From Spironucleus salmonicida (lineage: Eukaryota; Fornicata; Diplomonadida; Hexamitidae), in NCBI GenBank assembly GCA_000497125.2, contig CM035317.1:1452001-1516000 (forward strand): 64,000 nucleotides of DNA, in the 5' to 3' direction. The stretch's first letter is position 1. Each line of letters begins with the position of its first letter. The notes under the pieces were generated by a model, which had not been told where the DNA came from, did not search any database, and saw nothing but the letters and a program-made list of their open reading frames with translations. The position numbers were made by a program, and so were the translations under genes. Positions 36,286-47,710 of the stretch are shown piece after piece.

Positions 36286-38199
36286 ATGTCAATTTTGTCA
36301 GTTTTATATTTTTAATCTATGCTATTTTATACCTCATTAACTATAATCACTTCCAAATTTATTTGTCTATTCTATTATTAGTTTCTCCGCTTCTTTTATA
36401 TGAGGTGCCATGAAAGTAAGCCATATTGTGAAACATGTAGCGATTCATCCACTGAAGCTATATGTCTAACATGTCAGCCACATTATGCGATAGGAACTGG
36501 TTAGTGCGATATAGACTGTTATTAAATTATAAATTCAGATGGTTTATGTCGTCATACTAGTGATTGTACAGATCAGCTTAATTGTGTTGACTGTGCTGGA
36601 AATGTTAATATCTGCAGAAAATGCAAAGCAATATCGCTTTATCCACATGATGGGAAGTGTATTTCTGTGAGTACTTGCAAAAAAGTCAACAAAAATTGTA
36701 GTCAATGTGACAGATTGAATCCTAACTTATGTACTAAATGTATTAATCCTTATTCTTTGCTAAATGGAAATTGTATACTTGTACATGACTGTCGTCGTGG
36801 AGAGAGTGCTATTTTAGGCTGTAGTGAATGCGTGCAAGGAGGTAGTTAGTGTGCAGGGTGTGAAAGCGAATACTTGTTAGTCGAGTAATAGTGTATTAAT
36901 TGTAGAAGTGGAAACACTTTGTAAGAAGGTTGTTTAAAATGCAGTTCTAATGATGTTATAAAATGTGCCCAGTGCAAAATAGGTTTTAGTTTGATAAATG
37001 GTAACTGTATTAATTGTAAAGTTGGGAGTGGGGCAATAAAGAATTGTATAGAATGTGATACCAAAAATCCATTGAAATGTGCAGATTGTACTGCTTGGTT
37101 TTAAGTAGTAAATGGAGGCTGTAGTAACTGCATGATAGGAGAGACAATAATAGAAAATTGTATTTAGTGTGACAAAAATAGCGCAATAAGATGTTCTAGT
37201 TGTAGACAGCACTATACATTACTTGCAGGTGTTTGCATCGAAAATAGCATTTGCTAAAATACTCATCCAGATTGCAAGGAATGTGACGAAATAAACCCTT
37301 CTAAATGTAAAACTTGCTATGCAACCCATATATTAATTGGTACTAAGTGTATTAATATTTAAGCGTGCAAAATTGGACCAGATGCAGTTCCAAATTGTTT
37401 GGCATGTGACTTTAGGAAGCCGCCGTATGAGCCTAGGCGTTGTGGTCATTGTATTGAAGGGTACATATTAGTTGATGAAACATGTGTTGAAGAAAATTAG
37501 TGTTTGATAAATGACGTAAATTGTTTGAAATGTAATAGTAATAATCCTACAATCTGTGGAAAATGTATAAATGAGTAAGCTCCTATTGTAGGGTAAGCAT
37601 GCTAAGAACCCATCTTAAAATGCATAGTTGAAAATTGTAAAAGTTGTAAGTTAAACTCTGATACTATTTGTGAAATATGTGATGATACCTTCTAGCTTGT
37701 AGGGGATGTTTGTGTTTCTGTATTTTAATGTCTTTAGACTATAACGAATTGTAAAGAATGTGACCCTCAAAATCTTTCATTATGTGGACAATGTGCTAAT
37801 GACTATATAAAAATTTCGAATCTCTGTGTCAAAACATCTGAAATTTGCGCCAGTTTGGTTTCACTTAAATAAACTTGTCTTATTACAGATGATAAATTGA
37901 CGGATGATCCATAAACCTATGAATTTTGTTCACCAAACTGTGCTAAATGTATTAATATTAATAATTGTATGTAATGCAATCCTAGTTTTTTACTTTCTAG
38001 TGGAAAGTGTGTCGATAACAATAGGAGTAGTGGGATGATAATTGGAATTGTTTCTGTAGTAGGTTTAGTTTTAATTCTTAGCTTTTTAATAGCATTCTTT
38101 GTTTGCAAGAGAGTACTATTAGTGAAAGTATAATAGAATGTTGAAACGATTAAAGTTGAAAATATAGATAGTAATGCCATATAAATTGGAATATAGTGA
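36286..38199 (+). CDS. Cysteine-rich CxxC-repeat type I membrane protein, 637 aa
   Basis: The ORF runs from ATG 36286 to TGA 38197-38199. The N-terminus is hydrophobic (residues ~1-40) and can act as a signal peptide; later in-frame Mets at residues 12 and 40 are alternative starts. Residues ~42-575 contain dozens of CxxC pairs in repeating units of about 45-50 residues (for example C.ECD...P.KC..C). A single hydrophobic helix (~584-608, GMIIGIVSVVGLVLIL) follows, then a ~28-residue cytosolic tail starting CKR. This layout matches the variant-specific and other cysteine-rich membrane proteins of diplomonads, which coat the cell; similar repeats also occur in ciliate surface proteins. The tail does not carry the conserved CRGKA end of Giardia VSPs. 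It is isolated between gene-poor stretches of 1.0 and 2.9 kb. Confidence 0.85.
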
Positions 38200-41128
38200 T
38201 AAAATTAATAGTATTTGCTTTGATTCAGACAAATTATTATATTAAAAATATAAATAATAAACTAGCTTGTTGAAATATAATCTGTTAAAGATCAATTATT
38301 ATTTAAATGTTGATAACTGAGAATTTGAAATTTATATTCGGAGTATAAAAATACATATCAGTAATATAAAAATATTGGAGTATAAGATAGAGTACTAAAT
38401 ATATAATATTATAATATAATTGTTTGAGATATAGTAGTTTATTGCACAACAAAGACTTGTCTTTATATAATGTAAGCTATATATGGGCCATTAAAATAAA
38501 TATAGCTATTCATACAATATTATTAATATAATATACTATTTATAAAAAGTATTCACAGTTAATACTTTTTAAACTGTGATGTTATTTGTTATTTCATTGT
38601 TGTAAATAATATAAATTACAATCTTATATAAGTTGTAAGCAGATGAGTGAAATGATAAAATAATCTATCTAGTTTGCTGTTATAATAACATCATATATTA
38701 TAACTAGCTGTAAATTTAGACTTAGACAAAAAATTATACTAACGTGAACTTGCATTTAAAGATAATATTCAAAATTTATTTTTTAAATAATTTTTATTTG
38801 CACATTACATTTATATATCTATATCCTGCCAATGGTAATTTTTATACCTATATGCATTTTTAGAATATTAATAAGCCATGTTTCGTCTGCAAATAATTTG
38901 AATCCCAAAGTTATCTAGTATATATATTTATACTTACCGGTCCAAAATTTTAAATACATTCTCTTGATTAATAGTTCGGAAAATATATGTTATCTGTGTT
39001 TATATATAACATTTTACAATCGTCTTATATATTTTTGGTAATAAACTTGTGTTAGATCATATTTTTGAGTAAGTGAATTTCATTTCTTTTAGATAATCAC
39101 ATATAGCTAAAAATTGATGTTAATGTTGCTAGTATTATGCAATAAGCGGTGTTAATTTTCTAAATTCAGCATAGTATAGGATAAGCTATAATAATACATT
39201 TTACACCTCCAGAAGTAATATTGCTAAGGAAACTCAGTTATAACCATTTTCCATAATTAAACTATCATCAAAATACCGAGTGCACAGTGTCAATCAGGAG
39301 AGAATATTGTACCCCCATCTTAGATTGGTGATATGAGGTAGCAAAAAGCAATATAAGTAACCAGAAGTACTTATCCATCCATCTTGTAAGCTAAGTTAAA
39401 AGTTGAATATCTATCGGTGAGTATAATTTATTAAGGCTACGTGACAGTAATGAATAATTTGATTATAATATCAGTAGAATGTCAAATATAAAATTAATAT
39501 GGACAATGTTAGTATCCAGAACATTAATTCCACCAGTATTTTAAAGGTAAATTGTGGTGAAGTATAGATAATAATGTAACATATACTGAGATAGCAATCG
39601 TTCAGTCACCTTAACCGCAAAAATAGGATGGTTGATATATCCAGTTTAGGATAGAATGCTAAGATTCGGTATATTAATAGGTAATTATACCAATATTTTA
39701 TAATATACTCGACAATGAGCGTATATATAATTATGACTAAACATATTATTTGCGCCTATTTCTGTAAAACTTATACGTGAAAAGATATCCTAAATTAAAT
39801 AGGATTATTTCTCAACTTTTAAACTGCTGATTTGTGGCAAAATTATAAATTTGATACATTACTCACTAAAGCTGTTCATTTTTTGCTTAAGTAATAGTCA
39901 AAGGTAATTGATTAATTTGAGGTGCTACACTACAGAATGTTCGTTTACTCCAAATATATGATACTATTAACCGTAAATCATCACATTGATACGTATAATA
40001 TCTCCTAATTTATTATTCGTGTTTTCTTATTAGTGAATAAAATATTTATTGGACATTAAATACTTAAGCTTGTTAAATACTTATAGCTGATGATATTAAC
40101 TCATGTATGATTTTTATCCAACCCATAATTTCAAAGTATTAATTGTTATTTGTATAACATGATTAACAATACTTACATATGGGATGTGAGAGTTATTGTG
40201 TTAAAATTTATAACTAAATCCGTTAACCTATTACAAGGTAAACACATGTTATAGAGTAGCCTATAATATTTAATTCTTAATAATATATCAAAATTATCAT
40301 AAAATATTCAATGACTACAAATATCATAATTCTGAAAGTAAATTTTTACCACTGTGATACTTTATCGTGAAGTTTGATTTACATTTATACAATTTGCTTT
40401 ACAACGCAAAATCAAATGTTATATGATTTGGAAAATATATTCAATCTAAAGCATGTATATAATTGTGTAAACTATAAAATGGTGAAATTAAAAACACAAT
40501 AACTTGATCAATAAGAATTAGTAAATTGAAAATTTTCATACTTTTGGTAAAATTATAATTTTGAATCGTGATTAATTTGTATATTTATAAAGATTTAGAC
40601 TCTAGCTATTGAAAGATAGTTTATCATTGTTAAAATCAGAGTCTATTTTTTTCAAATAGAAGAATAGTTATATAAACGAAATCGTTAAACTACATTTACT
40701 TTGATTCTCTGTAATGAATAAGAATTTTATATTAATTATAATATGCTTTAAATTTTACTTATAATATATGATAATTAATTAGTTAAGAATTGGAACATGG
40801 TTTATTAACGTGATATTTATAAACTAATTTTTTTAATAATTAGTAGGTGATAGAGCGAAATAAGTTAATATAATAATTCATTATATTGCATATACGAGTG
40901 TCGTATTTATTTAATTTCATTACTTCTAATTTAATAAAACAATAAAAACCATAAAGATTATTTTTTTTTGCTATGTAATCCACTTTACGCGTTAATAATA
41001 AATAGTGTCATTGTAATAATTAATAGAAGATTTAATTTAAAATAATAAAATTGATTTATTAAATATATTCAAGTTTTTATTATTGAATCCAAAGCATATT
41101 AACGTTTATGCTAAAAAATAAAAAATAT
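38200..41128. other. 2.9-kb gene-poor AT-rich region
   Basis: This is the longest stretch without a supportable gene. Both strands are dense in TGA and most open runs are short. The interval ~39.2-39.7 kb is less AT-rich than the rest and holds a 93-codon open frame (ATG 39499 to TGA 39780). A frame that long is expected by chance with one stop codon, so I do not call it. An inverted-repeat-like pair of AT-rich words around 38545-38575 (TACTTTTTAAACTG/CAGTTAATACTTTTT) is noted but weak. No tRNA, rRNA or transposon feature is recognised. Confidence 0.5.
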
Positions 41129-41416
41129 TCATAAATACTACTAATTTTCAATATTATGATGTTATTAATAATATTGTTAGTCATTTTCAGTTATCTTATC
41201 CTGGACTAGTTTTTCCCTACCAACTAAAGGTAATTCTTCTAAATAAATAAGGATATCTTTTACTCCTTTTTTAAGGGATGGTTTTTAATTTTTACGCTAC
41301 TCGTATTCCTTCATCTTTTCAAATTATTGTATTTCTATTATTTATTGAAGAAATAACTTCTATTCACAAATTGAACATTTTCTTCTTTTTAATTGACAAA
41401 ATTTACATTTATACAT
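41129..41416 (-). CDS. Small zinc-ribbon-like protein, 95 aa
   Basis: The minus ORF runs from ATG 41416-41414 to TGA 41131-41129. The N-terminus YKCKFCQLKRRKCSICEQK gives CxxC-X7-CxxC within the first 20 residues, a compact zinc-knuckle or ribbon spacing. A charged helical region rich in Gln, Glu and Lys (~20-75) follows, and the tail is polar. It is 46 bp divergent from the REEP-like gene. The family is not recognised; roles in nucleic-acid or ubiquitin systems would be guesses. Confidence 0.55.
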
Positions 41417-41462
41417 TTTGGTTATAAAAATATTATATATAATATAAATAATTTGAGAATTA

Positions 41463-41852
41463 ATGATTTACTATTATATAATTCTCAGGATACTCAGATT
41501 AGTTTTAACTATATTATTGCCATATAGAAGCTTTTTATTATCCAAAAATATAAATATCATTAAGTATCTTGTTATATTAGTCTTTATTATTTTTATTGAA
41601 TATACTTTTGACAGTATTTTAATTTTTTTGCCACTTAAGGATGAGTATTTATTTACCTTATCTTTATTACTAATTAAAAAAGATTATCAGCTATCGAAAT
41701 TAATTTATAACGGCCTTTTGGGAGATATTGTAAATGTATCTATTTTATAAAATTCTATACTTAGCTCATATATAATTAATTTAATAGCTAAACAACCAGT
41801 CACTTATGATTCCACAGAGAATAATTTAAATTTCACACAAGAATTCAAGTGA
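41463..41852 (+). CDS. REEP/Yop1 (TB2/DP1/HVA22)-like ER-shaping protein, 129 aa
   Basis: The ORF runs from ATG 41463 through TAA 41748-41750 (Gln) to TGA 41850-41852. It has paired hydrophobic segments (~residues 8-22 and 33-56), a LPYRSFLL turn, an IIFIEYTFDSILIFLPLKDEYLF stretch and ...LSKLIYNGLL. This matches the TB2/DP1/HVA22 plan (YP.Y.S..ai, E......iP.Y...K..f, iY), whose members wedge hairpins into ER tubules and curve them. At 129 residues it is slightly shorter than typical Yop1 (~180), and the last ~30 residues are polar. The stop lies in AAGTGAATC. Confidence 0.65.
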
Positions 41853-41854
41853 AT
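41848..41854 (+). terminator. Poly(A)-signal-like AGTGAAT overlapping the stop
   Basis: AGTGAAT matches AGTRAAY exactly and contains the TGA stop of the REEP-like gene. Confidence 0.5.
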
Positions 41855-41879
41855 CACATTAATTTTTCTAATTTTTTAC

Positions 41880-42032
41880 TCAAGCTGATTAAATCTCTTG
41901 TACTTCTTCTAGTTAATAATTATTACAATTTTTACGCGTCTTATGGCTACTAAGAAAAGGCCTTCCTTAACTATTTCGTCTTAAACTGTGAAGGCTAATT
42001 AGTTATTTGTGGTAAGGAGCAGTATACTTCAT
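41880..42032 (-). CDS. Small basic hypothetical protein, 50 aa
   Basis: The minus ORF runs from ATG 42032-42030 to TGA 41882-41880. It is rich in Arg, Lys, Ser and His (LHSLRRNSQGRPFLSSHKTRK) with an acidic Gln-rich end. An in-frame ATG at 42122 would add 30 residues, but that stretch is AT-rich and spacer-like, so the shorter form is preferred. The 27-bp convergent spacing to the REEP-like stop, and an AGTAAAA motif directly after its own TGA, fit real gene ends in this window. Short and unmatched, so only moderately supported. Confidence 0.4.
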
Positions 42033-42273
42033 TTTATTGGACTTGAACTTATTTAAACATATAAAACTAGTGTCTTTTAGATTAATAACATGATTTAAAT
42101 TATTAATTACCATATGGTTCATTATTTTGGTACATTTTCTAAACAATCACACAATTATAAGTATAAAATAAAATAACATAACATTTACTTATTCAATATT
42201 TTATTTTTAATAAATATTTTAATATTATTTATTATTAGTTCATAATTTAATCTAATAAATTCGTTCTTTCATA

Positions 42274-43749
42274 ATGGATAGCGAAGAAATTTTAACATAC
42301 TAGCAGACTGAGCAGTATGTGCGCGACCTTACCTATTTTCCACTCAATGAAATAGGTTCATCATCATGGTTCAAATAGCATACTATCATATAAAAGCTAA
42401 ATATGTAGGCACATAGAAATATTTCGTTCGATATCGAAGAATTTGTTTCAGAACTAATTTAAACATATGATAAATATGATATATTAATAAAACAACTTTT
42501 TGCCCATTAGATACTACGCAAAAACGTCATTAATCCAATGCTGAAAACGGAATATTCTCAGACTAATCTGGTTAAAGCCCAAATTTATTTATATGCTATT
42601 AGATTTTCTGAAGCAATAATAGTTGATTTATTGGCGGTTCGTGCCGTCGACTAACTTTTCACCTCTAAATATATTCCAGAAGTTATTGATTACATCGCAG
42701 AATCGCTCAATCAGATCATCACAAATGATTACTTTTATGACTATAAGTTGGACCTCACTGATCTTAATTTAGAAAGTGAGTTGGTCTATTCAGCTTCCGA
42801 TATAGACTTCAAACGAAATTGTGCTATTTTAACCTTGCTTCGTGCCGTTTCTTGCCATGAGCTTGCAGTATCCGAGACTTATCGGTTAAAATCTAACAGA
42901 ATTTAAGTAAAAACTGCATAAATTCTTGGCATTTCGCCTCCCCCATGGATTCGTGAGAAGAAGATAAACAACAAAATTTAATTTATTGAAATTTTCGAAA
43001 ATTTAGAATGGAAAAAATTTGAAGAGATCAGTGAAATACAGTTTAAGCTGTTCGCGCTTCCTGCATAACTTTGGATAAGTTTAATCGGTCTGGCACGATT
43101 ACAAGAGCAATTCACGTCAGTCGAAATAGACTCATTTGGGGCCATAAAAAGCAAAATCTCAGAGAGCTTCATCGATCAAATCCCACAGCTGAAAGATGTG
43201 CGGCTTTACTATGAAAAGCTAGTTCTAAATCAGTAGCAAACAGAGCTGTAGCAGCACTAAGCGAAAGTGCAGTAGGATTTCGGAAACGATGAGTTCCTTC
43301 AGAAACCTATCTCAGTAGAGGTTGTAAGCAGCTTAACTGACACGATAATAGGTGAAATTCGCAAAAAATTTGAAGTTAAAAATCAAAATCGAATTGAAAT
43401 TCAAACGGAAACTTCGGGTGTTATTTCCTTAAAAAACGAAGTCCAGACCGTCTTCAGCGATGCATAAATATTCTACGAACTGACATAAGTCTAGACCAAA
43501 CGATTATCACATTTTGACATCAACACGAGCACTATTGTTGACCAGTTTGATAAGGTGTACCCCACATGCTTCTGTGGTTAAATCGCTCGGTCACGCTGCT
43601 CGAAATGCAAGAAAATTTGGTACTGTGGAAGGGAGTGCCAACTCAAGGACTGGAAATCAGGCCACAAGAAGACCTGTGGTCAGGTGTTAAAGAATGACAA
43701 TGAAGAAATTCAGAGGCTCGTGAGGCAGGTTGAAGCCAGTACAAAATGA
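42274..43749 (+). CDS. ZMYND10: ZMYND10, dynein-arm assembly factor with C-terminal MYND finger, 491 aa
   Basis: ZMYND10 is a cytoplasmic co-chaperone needed to stabilise dynein heavy-chain assembly for motile cilia. The ORF runs from ATG 42274 to TGA 43747-43749. The start region (EQYVRDLTYFPLNEIGSS..W..QH, then KLNMQA) matches the human protein's RGLRSFPLREMGSEGW.QQH...KLNMQA. PPPWIREKK, the QFKLFALPAQLWISL segment and FIDQIPQL also align. The C-terminal MYND finger (residues 432-468) keeps its Cys/His ligands in CFCGQIARSRCSKCKKIWYC and ECQLKDWKSGHKKTC. The length is close to the human 440. It sits in the same window as a dynein heavy chain. It is convergent with acylphosphatase (10-bp gap). 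The 3' third is GC-enriched. Confidence 0.9.
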
Positions 43750-43757
43750 GGTTAAAT

Positions 43758-43764
43758 GTTCACT
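43758..43764 (-). terminator. Poly(A)-signal-like AGTGAAC overlapping the stop
   Basis: On the minus strand AGTGAAC (AGTRAAY) contains the acylphosphatase TGA. Confidence 0.45.
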
Positions 43765-44029
43765 TTCGGATTTCAAAGATGTCATACGAATTTGCGGAGG
43801 GTGTGAGTGTTACGGTATCAACTTTGGAATTTCTGGAGCCCGTGTGCAGAAATTTAACAAAGAGTGCGCACGGCGCGGGGGCGCCATAAAATTCGCCCTC
43901 AACGAACTTACCAGATTCATCGTTTCTGATCCAGCCTTTAATATTTAGCTTATTTGCCTCAATTTTGGCGGTTTTCCGGAAATATACTCCCTGAACCTTG
44001 CCGCCAACTTTGAAATATTTAGATTCCAT
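43760..44029 (-). CDS. Acylphosphatase, 89 aa
   Basis: The enzyme hydrolyses acyl-phosphate anhydrides. The start is the ATG at 44029-44027 (MESKYFKVGGKVQGVYFRKT). Upstream in-frame codons to an earlier ATG at 44086 are AT-rich and spacer-like. Catalytic Arg18 in GKVQGVYFR and Asn36 in GWIRND are present and 18 residues apart, as in the family (Arg23/Asn41). The ~90-residue length is typical. It ends at TGA 43762-43760, within AGTGAAC. Conserved GWIRN and a later G.P.. loop support a functional enzyme. Confidence 0.92.
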   Translation of the reverse strand: MESKYFKVGGKVQGVYFRKTAKIEANKLNIKGWIRNDESGKFVEGEFYGAPAPCALFVKFLHTGSRNSKVDTVTLTPSANSYDIFEIRK

Positions 44030-44845
44030 TATTAAATATTTTATATAATGTATAATAATTAAATAATAGTGAAACGAAAATAGCATACATATAAAAACAC
44101 AAATTTATTTTGAAAATCTACACCCTGACGGATTCAGAGTAAGTTTTTAACCTTTATATGTAAGCAAATATAAATTTGTTGAGGTTACATGTGATATTTA
44201 TGTTTTACGTATAAAAGCTAAACAATCTTTGTAATTAAGAATTGTTTAAAATAATATTGATTGAATTTACTTTAATATTTATGATATAATATTCTTATCT
44301 TAACTCTGATTACTGAACTTTAATATTACTATTTACTTAATTTTTGGTGTGAAACAATCGTTATAATAAATATAATTTTTAGTCAATCACCTTTCGTCTA
44401 TTTTATTTGCTCCAAATGCACCAATTTTCTTCATTCCAAATTTAGGTTTCGTTGGATTACTTTAAATGTTAATAGTAGCTTACTTTGCGACCTCTGGCTT
44501 CTCAAAAATTTATAATTAACTTTCACCCAATTTACAATGTATATTTGTTTAATGTTTGTTCTGTCCACTATTGATCTTATTATTAATAGATATATACTGG
44601 GTCGGATAAAGTTAACGTAAACCATTTAAAAGTAAATATTTAATGGGGAAAATGTTTTATATTTTCTATTCAAGTAGAAGAGCACTTTATAGTTCTAAAT
44701 CTGATAATGTTGGAAGAGTAAAATCAACTTATAGGTCGAATATAAGTTATCTCTGGGGAGTACCAAAGATGAAAAGGAACACTGAAAAATTGGCAGGGGA
44801 CACTTGAGCTAAAGAAATCATTTAAACAATATCTAAAGGAGCAAA
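44030..44845. other. Spacer with overlapping chance-like open frames
   Basis: About 800 bp without a supportable gene. The 44340-44805 interval has a long TGA-free plus frame and a 64-codon minus frame (44431-44625), but neither has a convincing start or domain. The segment ~44740-44870 is less AT-rich than the rest and could be a structured RNA, but I cannot identify a family. Confidence 0.35.
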
Positions 44846-45499
44846 ATGACGGATAAAAAAAAGGACATACTTTGTATATGGCGCGATTTGGTTCATTTTA
44901 ATTGTATTATATATAATAAAGATAAGTAAAGAATGAAGGATTATAATTTACGGTGGTTTGATTATTAACATTTATTAATTGTTATGAACTATTTGGTTAT
45001 TACCTATAATATAAGGAAAATAGGATAACTATCAACGAAAATATCATTATTGTTTTTATTATCTGTGGGAATTGAGAATCCTCTATTTTTATTTGTAGCT
45101 GAGAAGCGCCCTTTTCGTGCATTCTCTGATTATTCACTGAAACTAAATATAGCCATGCTACTTCTAATTTATTCATAGTTAATTGAGCTGCTGCAACCGT
45201 TTTATTAAATTATAGCATCACTAATTGCTATAAATAATATATTTAACACTTATAACTGGTTTAGCAAAAATACAAATTAAAAATTAAAAAGAATCTTTAT
45301 CATGTCACAGTGTTATCGAAGAGTAGTGTTGGTATGTTTTGGAACACATAATTTTGGGTATATAGAAATCCTTCGCAGCTTTGCAGTTTGTTTACTGCAA
45401 AAGTCATCGGGACCTGTGAAAACTAAAATTGCTATATTTACTATATGTGAAGTTATATTTATGGTGTACAGAGATGCAGTTGGATTATAGTAAATTTGA
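44846..45499 (+). CDS. Possible membrane protein, 217 aa
   Basis: The frame is TGA-free from 44786 to 45499, with ATG at 44846. Several hydrophobic stretches (ISLLFLLSVG, LNIAMLLLIY, IIASLIAI, VVLVCFGT) suggest a multi-pass membrane protein. The distal part (45302-45499) is less AT-rich and is the most gene-like. An exact AGTAAAT motif lies just before the stop, as at other gene ends here, and the 45-bp convergent gap to NOL10 fits local spacing. Against it: with only one stop codon a 238-codon open run is not rare, and no family is recognised. Confidence 0.4.
45489..45495 (+). terminator. Poly(A)-signal-like AGTAAAT
   Basis: Exact match to AGTRAAY, 2 bp before the TGA at 45497. Confidence 0.35.
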
Positions 45500-45542
45500 A
45501 AATAAATAGAGTAACTTAATATTTATTATATTGTTATATAAA

Positions 45543-45549
45543 CTTCACT
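45543..45549 (-). terminator. AGTGAAG overlapping the NOL10 stop
   Basis: Minus-strand AGTGAAG, one base off AGTRAAY, contains the TGA. Confidence 0.35.
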
Positions 45550-46969
45550 TTGTGTTATTTCGCTTGGAGTTGGTTTTGAATTATTTTACCGGTTTAGAGA
45601 TTTTTTTTGTAACTTATATACCACCAAGTTCATTGAACAGTTCATCAAACCTATCATCTGATAATTCTTATTCCTTTTACTTCTTGTTATCTTCGTTTAA
45701 TTAAATTTTATCTCTTTACGTACGGAATAAATCTATTTTCTTTTATTGCTCAATTTTATGTATATCTAACGTAACATTCTATTTAGTAGAATTAACAGCC
45801 TTATCTAGGATATCCTTTGGTACGTAATAACCATGCATTTAGGGAATAACACTATCAGTAGTGGTCAAGCTAAGTAAATTTAAAGCTTTTAAATCTGCCT
45901 CTGTAACAAATCTATGGTTTGCAAACTAACTAGTTTATTATTAAATATCAATTTGTTATATTTGCTGATCTAAATCTTTAGCCCACAAAGGTGCAGGCCC
46001 CAAATCAGGAATATAATAGTTTTACACTAGTTAAGTTTCACAAGAAAGTAAGAATAATCCACTTTTATCAAAACTTTCAAAGCTTTAAATTGCTGAATTA
46101 GGTTCAACATAACATTTTAATTAACCATCAGGTTAATAAATACGCATTTATCTTGAATCTGATCCAACAATACCTTTTTCGCCAAAATTTTCATAAAAAC
46201 TCAACTTATTAATAGCACTATTTCCATGCTTGATTTTTCTCATTGGAACATTACTTCTAATGTCATATTCATAAATAAATCCACTTTAGCTTCCAACGCA
46301 CAATTTCATAGCATTACTGCAAACACTACTACATTTCTCTTATAGCAAACTCCCAATCTTACCAACTCTACAATCGAAGGCAGTGATACCGCTATCCCCA
46401 CAAGCATAAATGACTTCAACCGCCTTTTCGCAGCATAAAGCAGAATATTCTGACCCATCACCAACCAAACTTTCTCTAAATTTACCACTGATTAAATCCA
46501 GTTAGAATAGTTCATTTCCTGTGCCACAAATCTGTAAAATACCCTCCCAATCGACGAATTGGCAAGCCCTAGGTAACTTTGGGACACGTTTATTAAATAC
46601 AGTACCTCCTTGCCCTTATACTATAAGCTCACGATTCGCGCAAATAAGTGCTATTTTTCGCCAGTCCATGCCTAGAAAGTCTGCACCTACAACATCAGAA
46701 TTAACATTTCTCTACAGTTTCATAGCACCTGAATTCAGGTCGAAAAGCCGAATCTGTTGAGGATAAGTACCAGCAGCTAGTAAGAAATTCGCATCTGGTG
46801 AGCGCTTCGTAAAATATGTAATTTATGGAAACCCAAGATTTGGGATGAGATGAAACGACTTATCGGAAGTTGAAGCTTTCTTATCCACTTTTGTAAGAAA
46901 TTGTGGTTGTGTAATATGTTTAGGAGTAAGGTCGTAAACGCGTGTTTTGAGTGAAGTAAAAAATGACAT
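45545..46969 (-). CDS. NOL10: NOL10/Enp2, WD-repeat ribosome-biogenesis protein, 474 aa
   Basis: Enp2/NOL10 is a nucleolar beta-propeller protein of the 90S pre-ribosome, needed for 18S rRNA maturation. The minus ORF runs from ATG 46969-46967 to TGA 45547-45545. Residues ~50-320 carry WD-like blades (FLLAAGTYPQQIRLFDL, ...AFDCRVGKIG, GFIYEYDIRSN). The family signatures are strong: NYYIPDLGPAPLW (human IYYIPVLGPAPRW), FVTEADLKALNL, MHGYYVPKDI and, near the end, LSDDRFDELF (human LTDDRFKVMF). The basic C-terminal tail of the human protein is shorter here, and total length is reduced from 688 to 474. The AAGTGAAG motif covers the stop. Confidence 0.93.
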
Positions 46970-47029
46970 TTTTGAGGAGTGAGTGGTGGAGCGAAAATAT
47001 TATGTTAAAAATATAATAATAGTAAAGGC

Positions 47030-47173
47030 TCATTTATGAATAGGAAAATATGTTGAAATTCTTTCAGCTGTAGCTGAAGTGTTCATTAAGTTATTTTGTT
47101 TAATATTATGCATAAATTCCTGCTCTTTCAGAGCTTAGAGTTCTTCTTAGATTTTTTGATGTTAAGATTTCAT
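47030..47173 (-). CDS. Small coiled-coil protein, 47 aa
   Basis: The minus ORF runs from ATG 47173-47171 to TGA 47032-47030. The first ~25 residues form a clear amphipathic helix (HQKIQEELQALKEQEFMHNIKQ), and the tail ends TAERISTYFPIHK. It resembles very small axonemal or microtubule-inner proteins in shape, but no homology can be asserted. It lies between NOL10 and a single-pass membrane protein gene, all on the same strand. Confidence 0.5.
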
Positions 47174-47224
47174 TTTTAAAAACTAGCTTTTAGTGAATAC
47201 TATATATAATTTAATAAAATAAAC

Positions 47225-47653
47225 TCAGTTTGCGTCTTATTCTGGTTCTTTAGCTTCGTGTATGTCCCTATTGAGTAGCACCTCAGCTTCAGTTTTATCT
47301 ACCACTTCCTCTAAATTTTTGTCTGTTTATTCTAGTTCTTTGGCGACATCAATATGATCACTGCAGTTTGACTCGCTAATAACTCCTGAATTTTTCAGTG
47401 ATTCGATTAAAGACTACTGGGTACGTCGTAACTATTTATAAAGGAAAATTAAAGCTAAACACAACACAATGACTAAAGGTGTAAATATTATAATTGAAGC
47501 TGTATTGTAATTCTTTAAATGATTATTCTATGCTTAAAAATCTTATATTTTTTACTGGTGTTCAATATTTGTAATATTAAGCTCTTGCAAAAGCTTTTGA
47601 ATTCTTCTTTTTCTGGCCATTTAGTCAGCGAAATTTGATATTTATTTATTCAT
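47225..47653 (-). CDS. Single-pass membrane protein with flanking helices, 142 aa
   Basis: The minus ORF runs from ATG 47653-47651 to TGA 47227-47225. A ~45-residue basic and coiled N-terminal region (MARKRRIQKLLQELNITN) precedes one strong hydrophobic helix (~residues 46-66, ASIIIFTPLVIVLCLALIFLY). A mostly acidic, helical C-terminal half with repeated Glu, Asp and Lys follows. There is no signal peptide. The topology could be type II or type III. Several Gln residues are TAA/TAG. The family is not recognised. Confidence 0.7.
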
Positions 47654-47710
47654 AGTATAATACTTTTATTATTTCTACAAAATGTATATTTACACTAATG
47701 TCTATTTTGA

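Noticed and set aside
39499-39780. 93-codon ORF in the gene-poor region
   Set aside because: Length is within chance expectation and the C-terminal half has no coherent character; left as a note only.
44431-44625. 64-codon minus ORF ending in TGA
   Set aside because: No domain, spacer-like composition, and a run of this length is expected by chance when only TGA stops translation.
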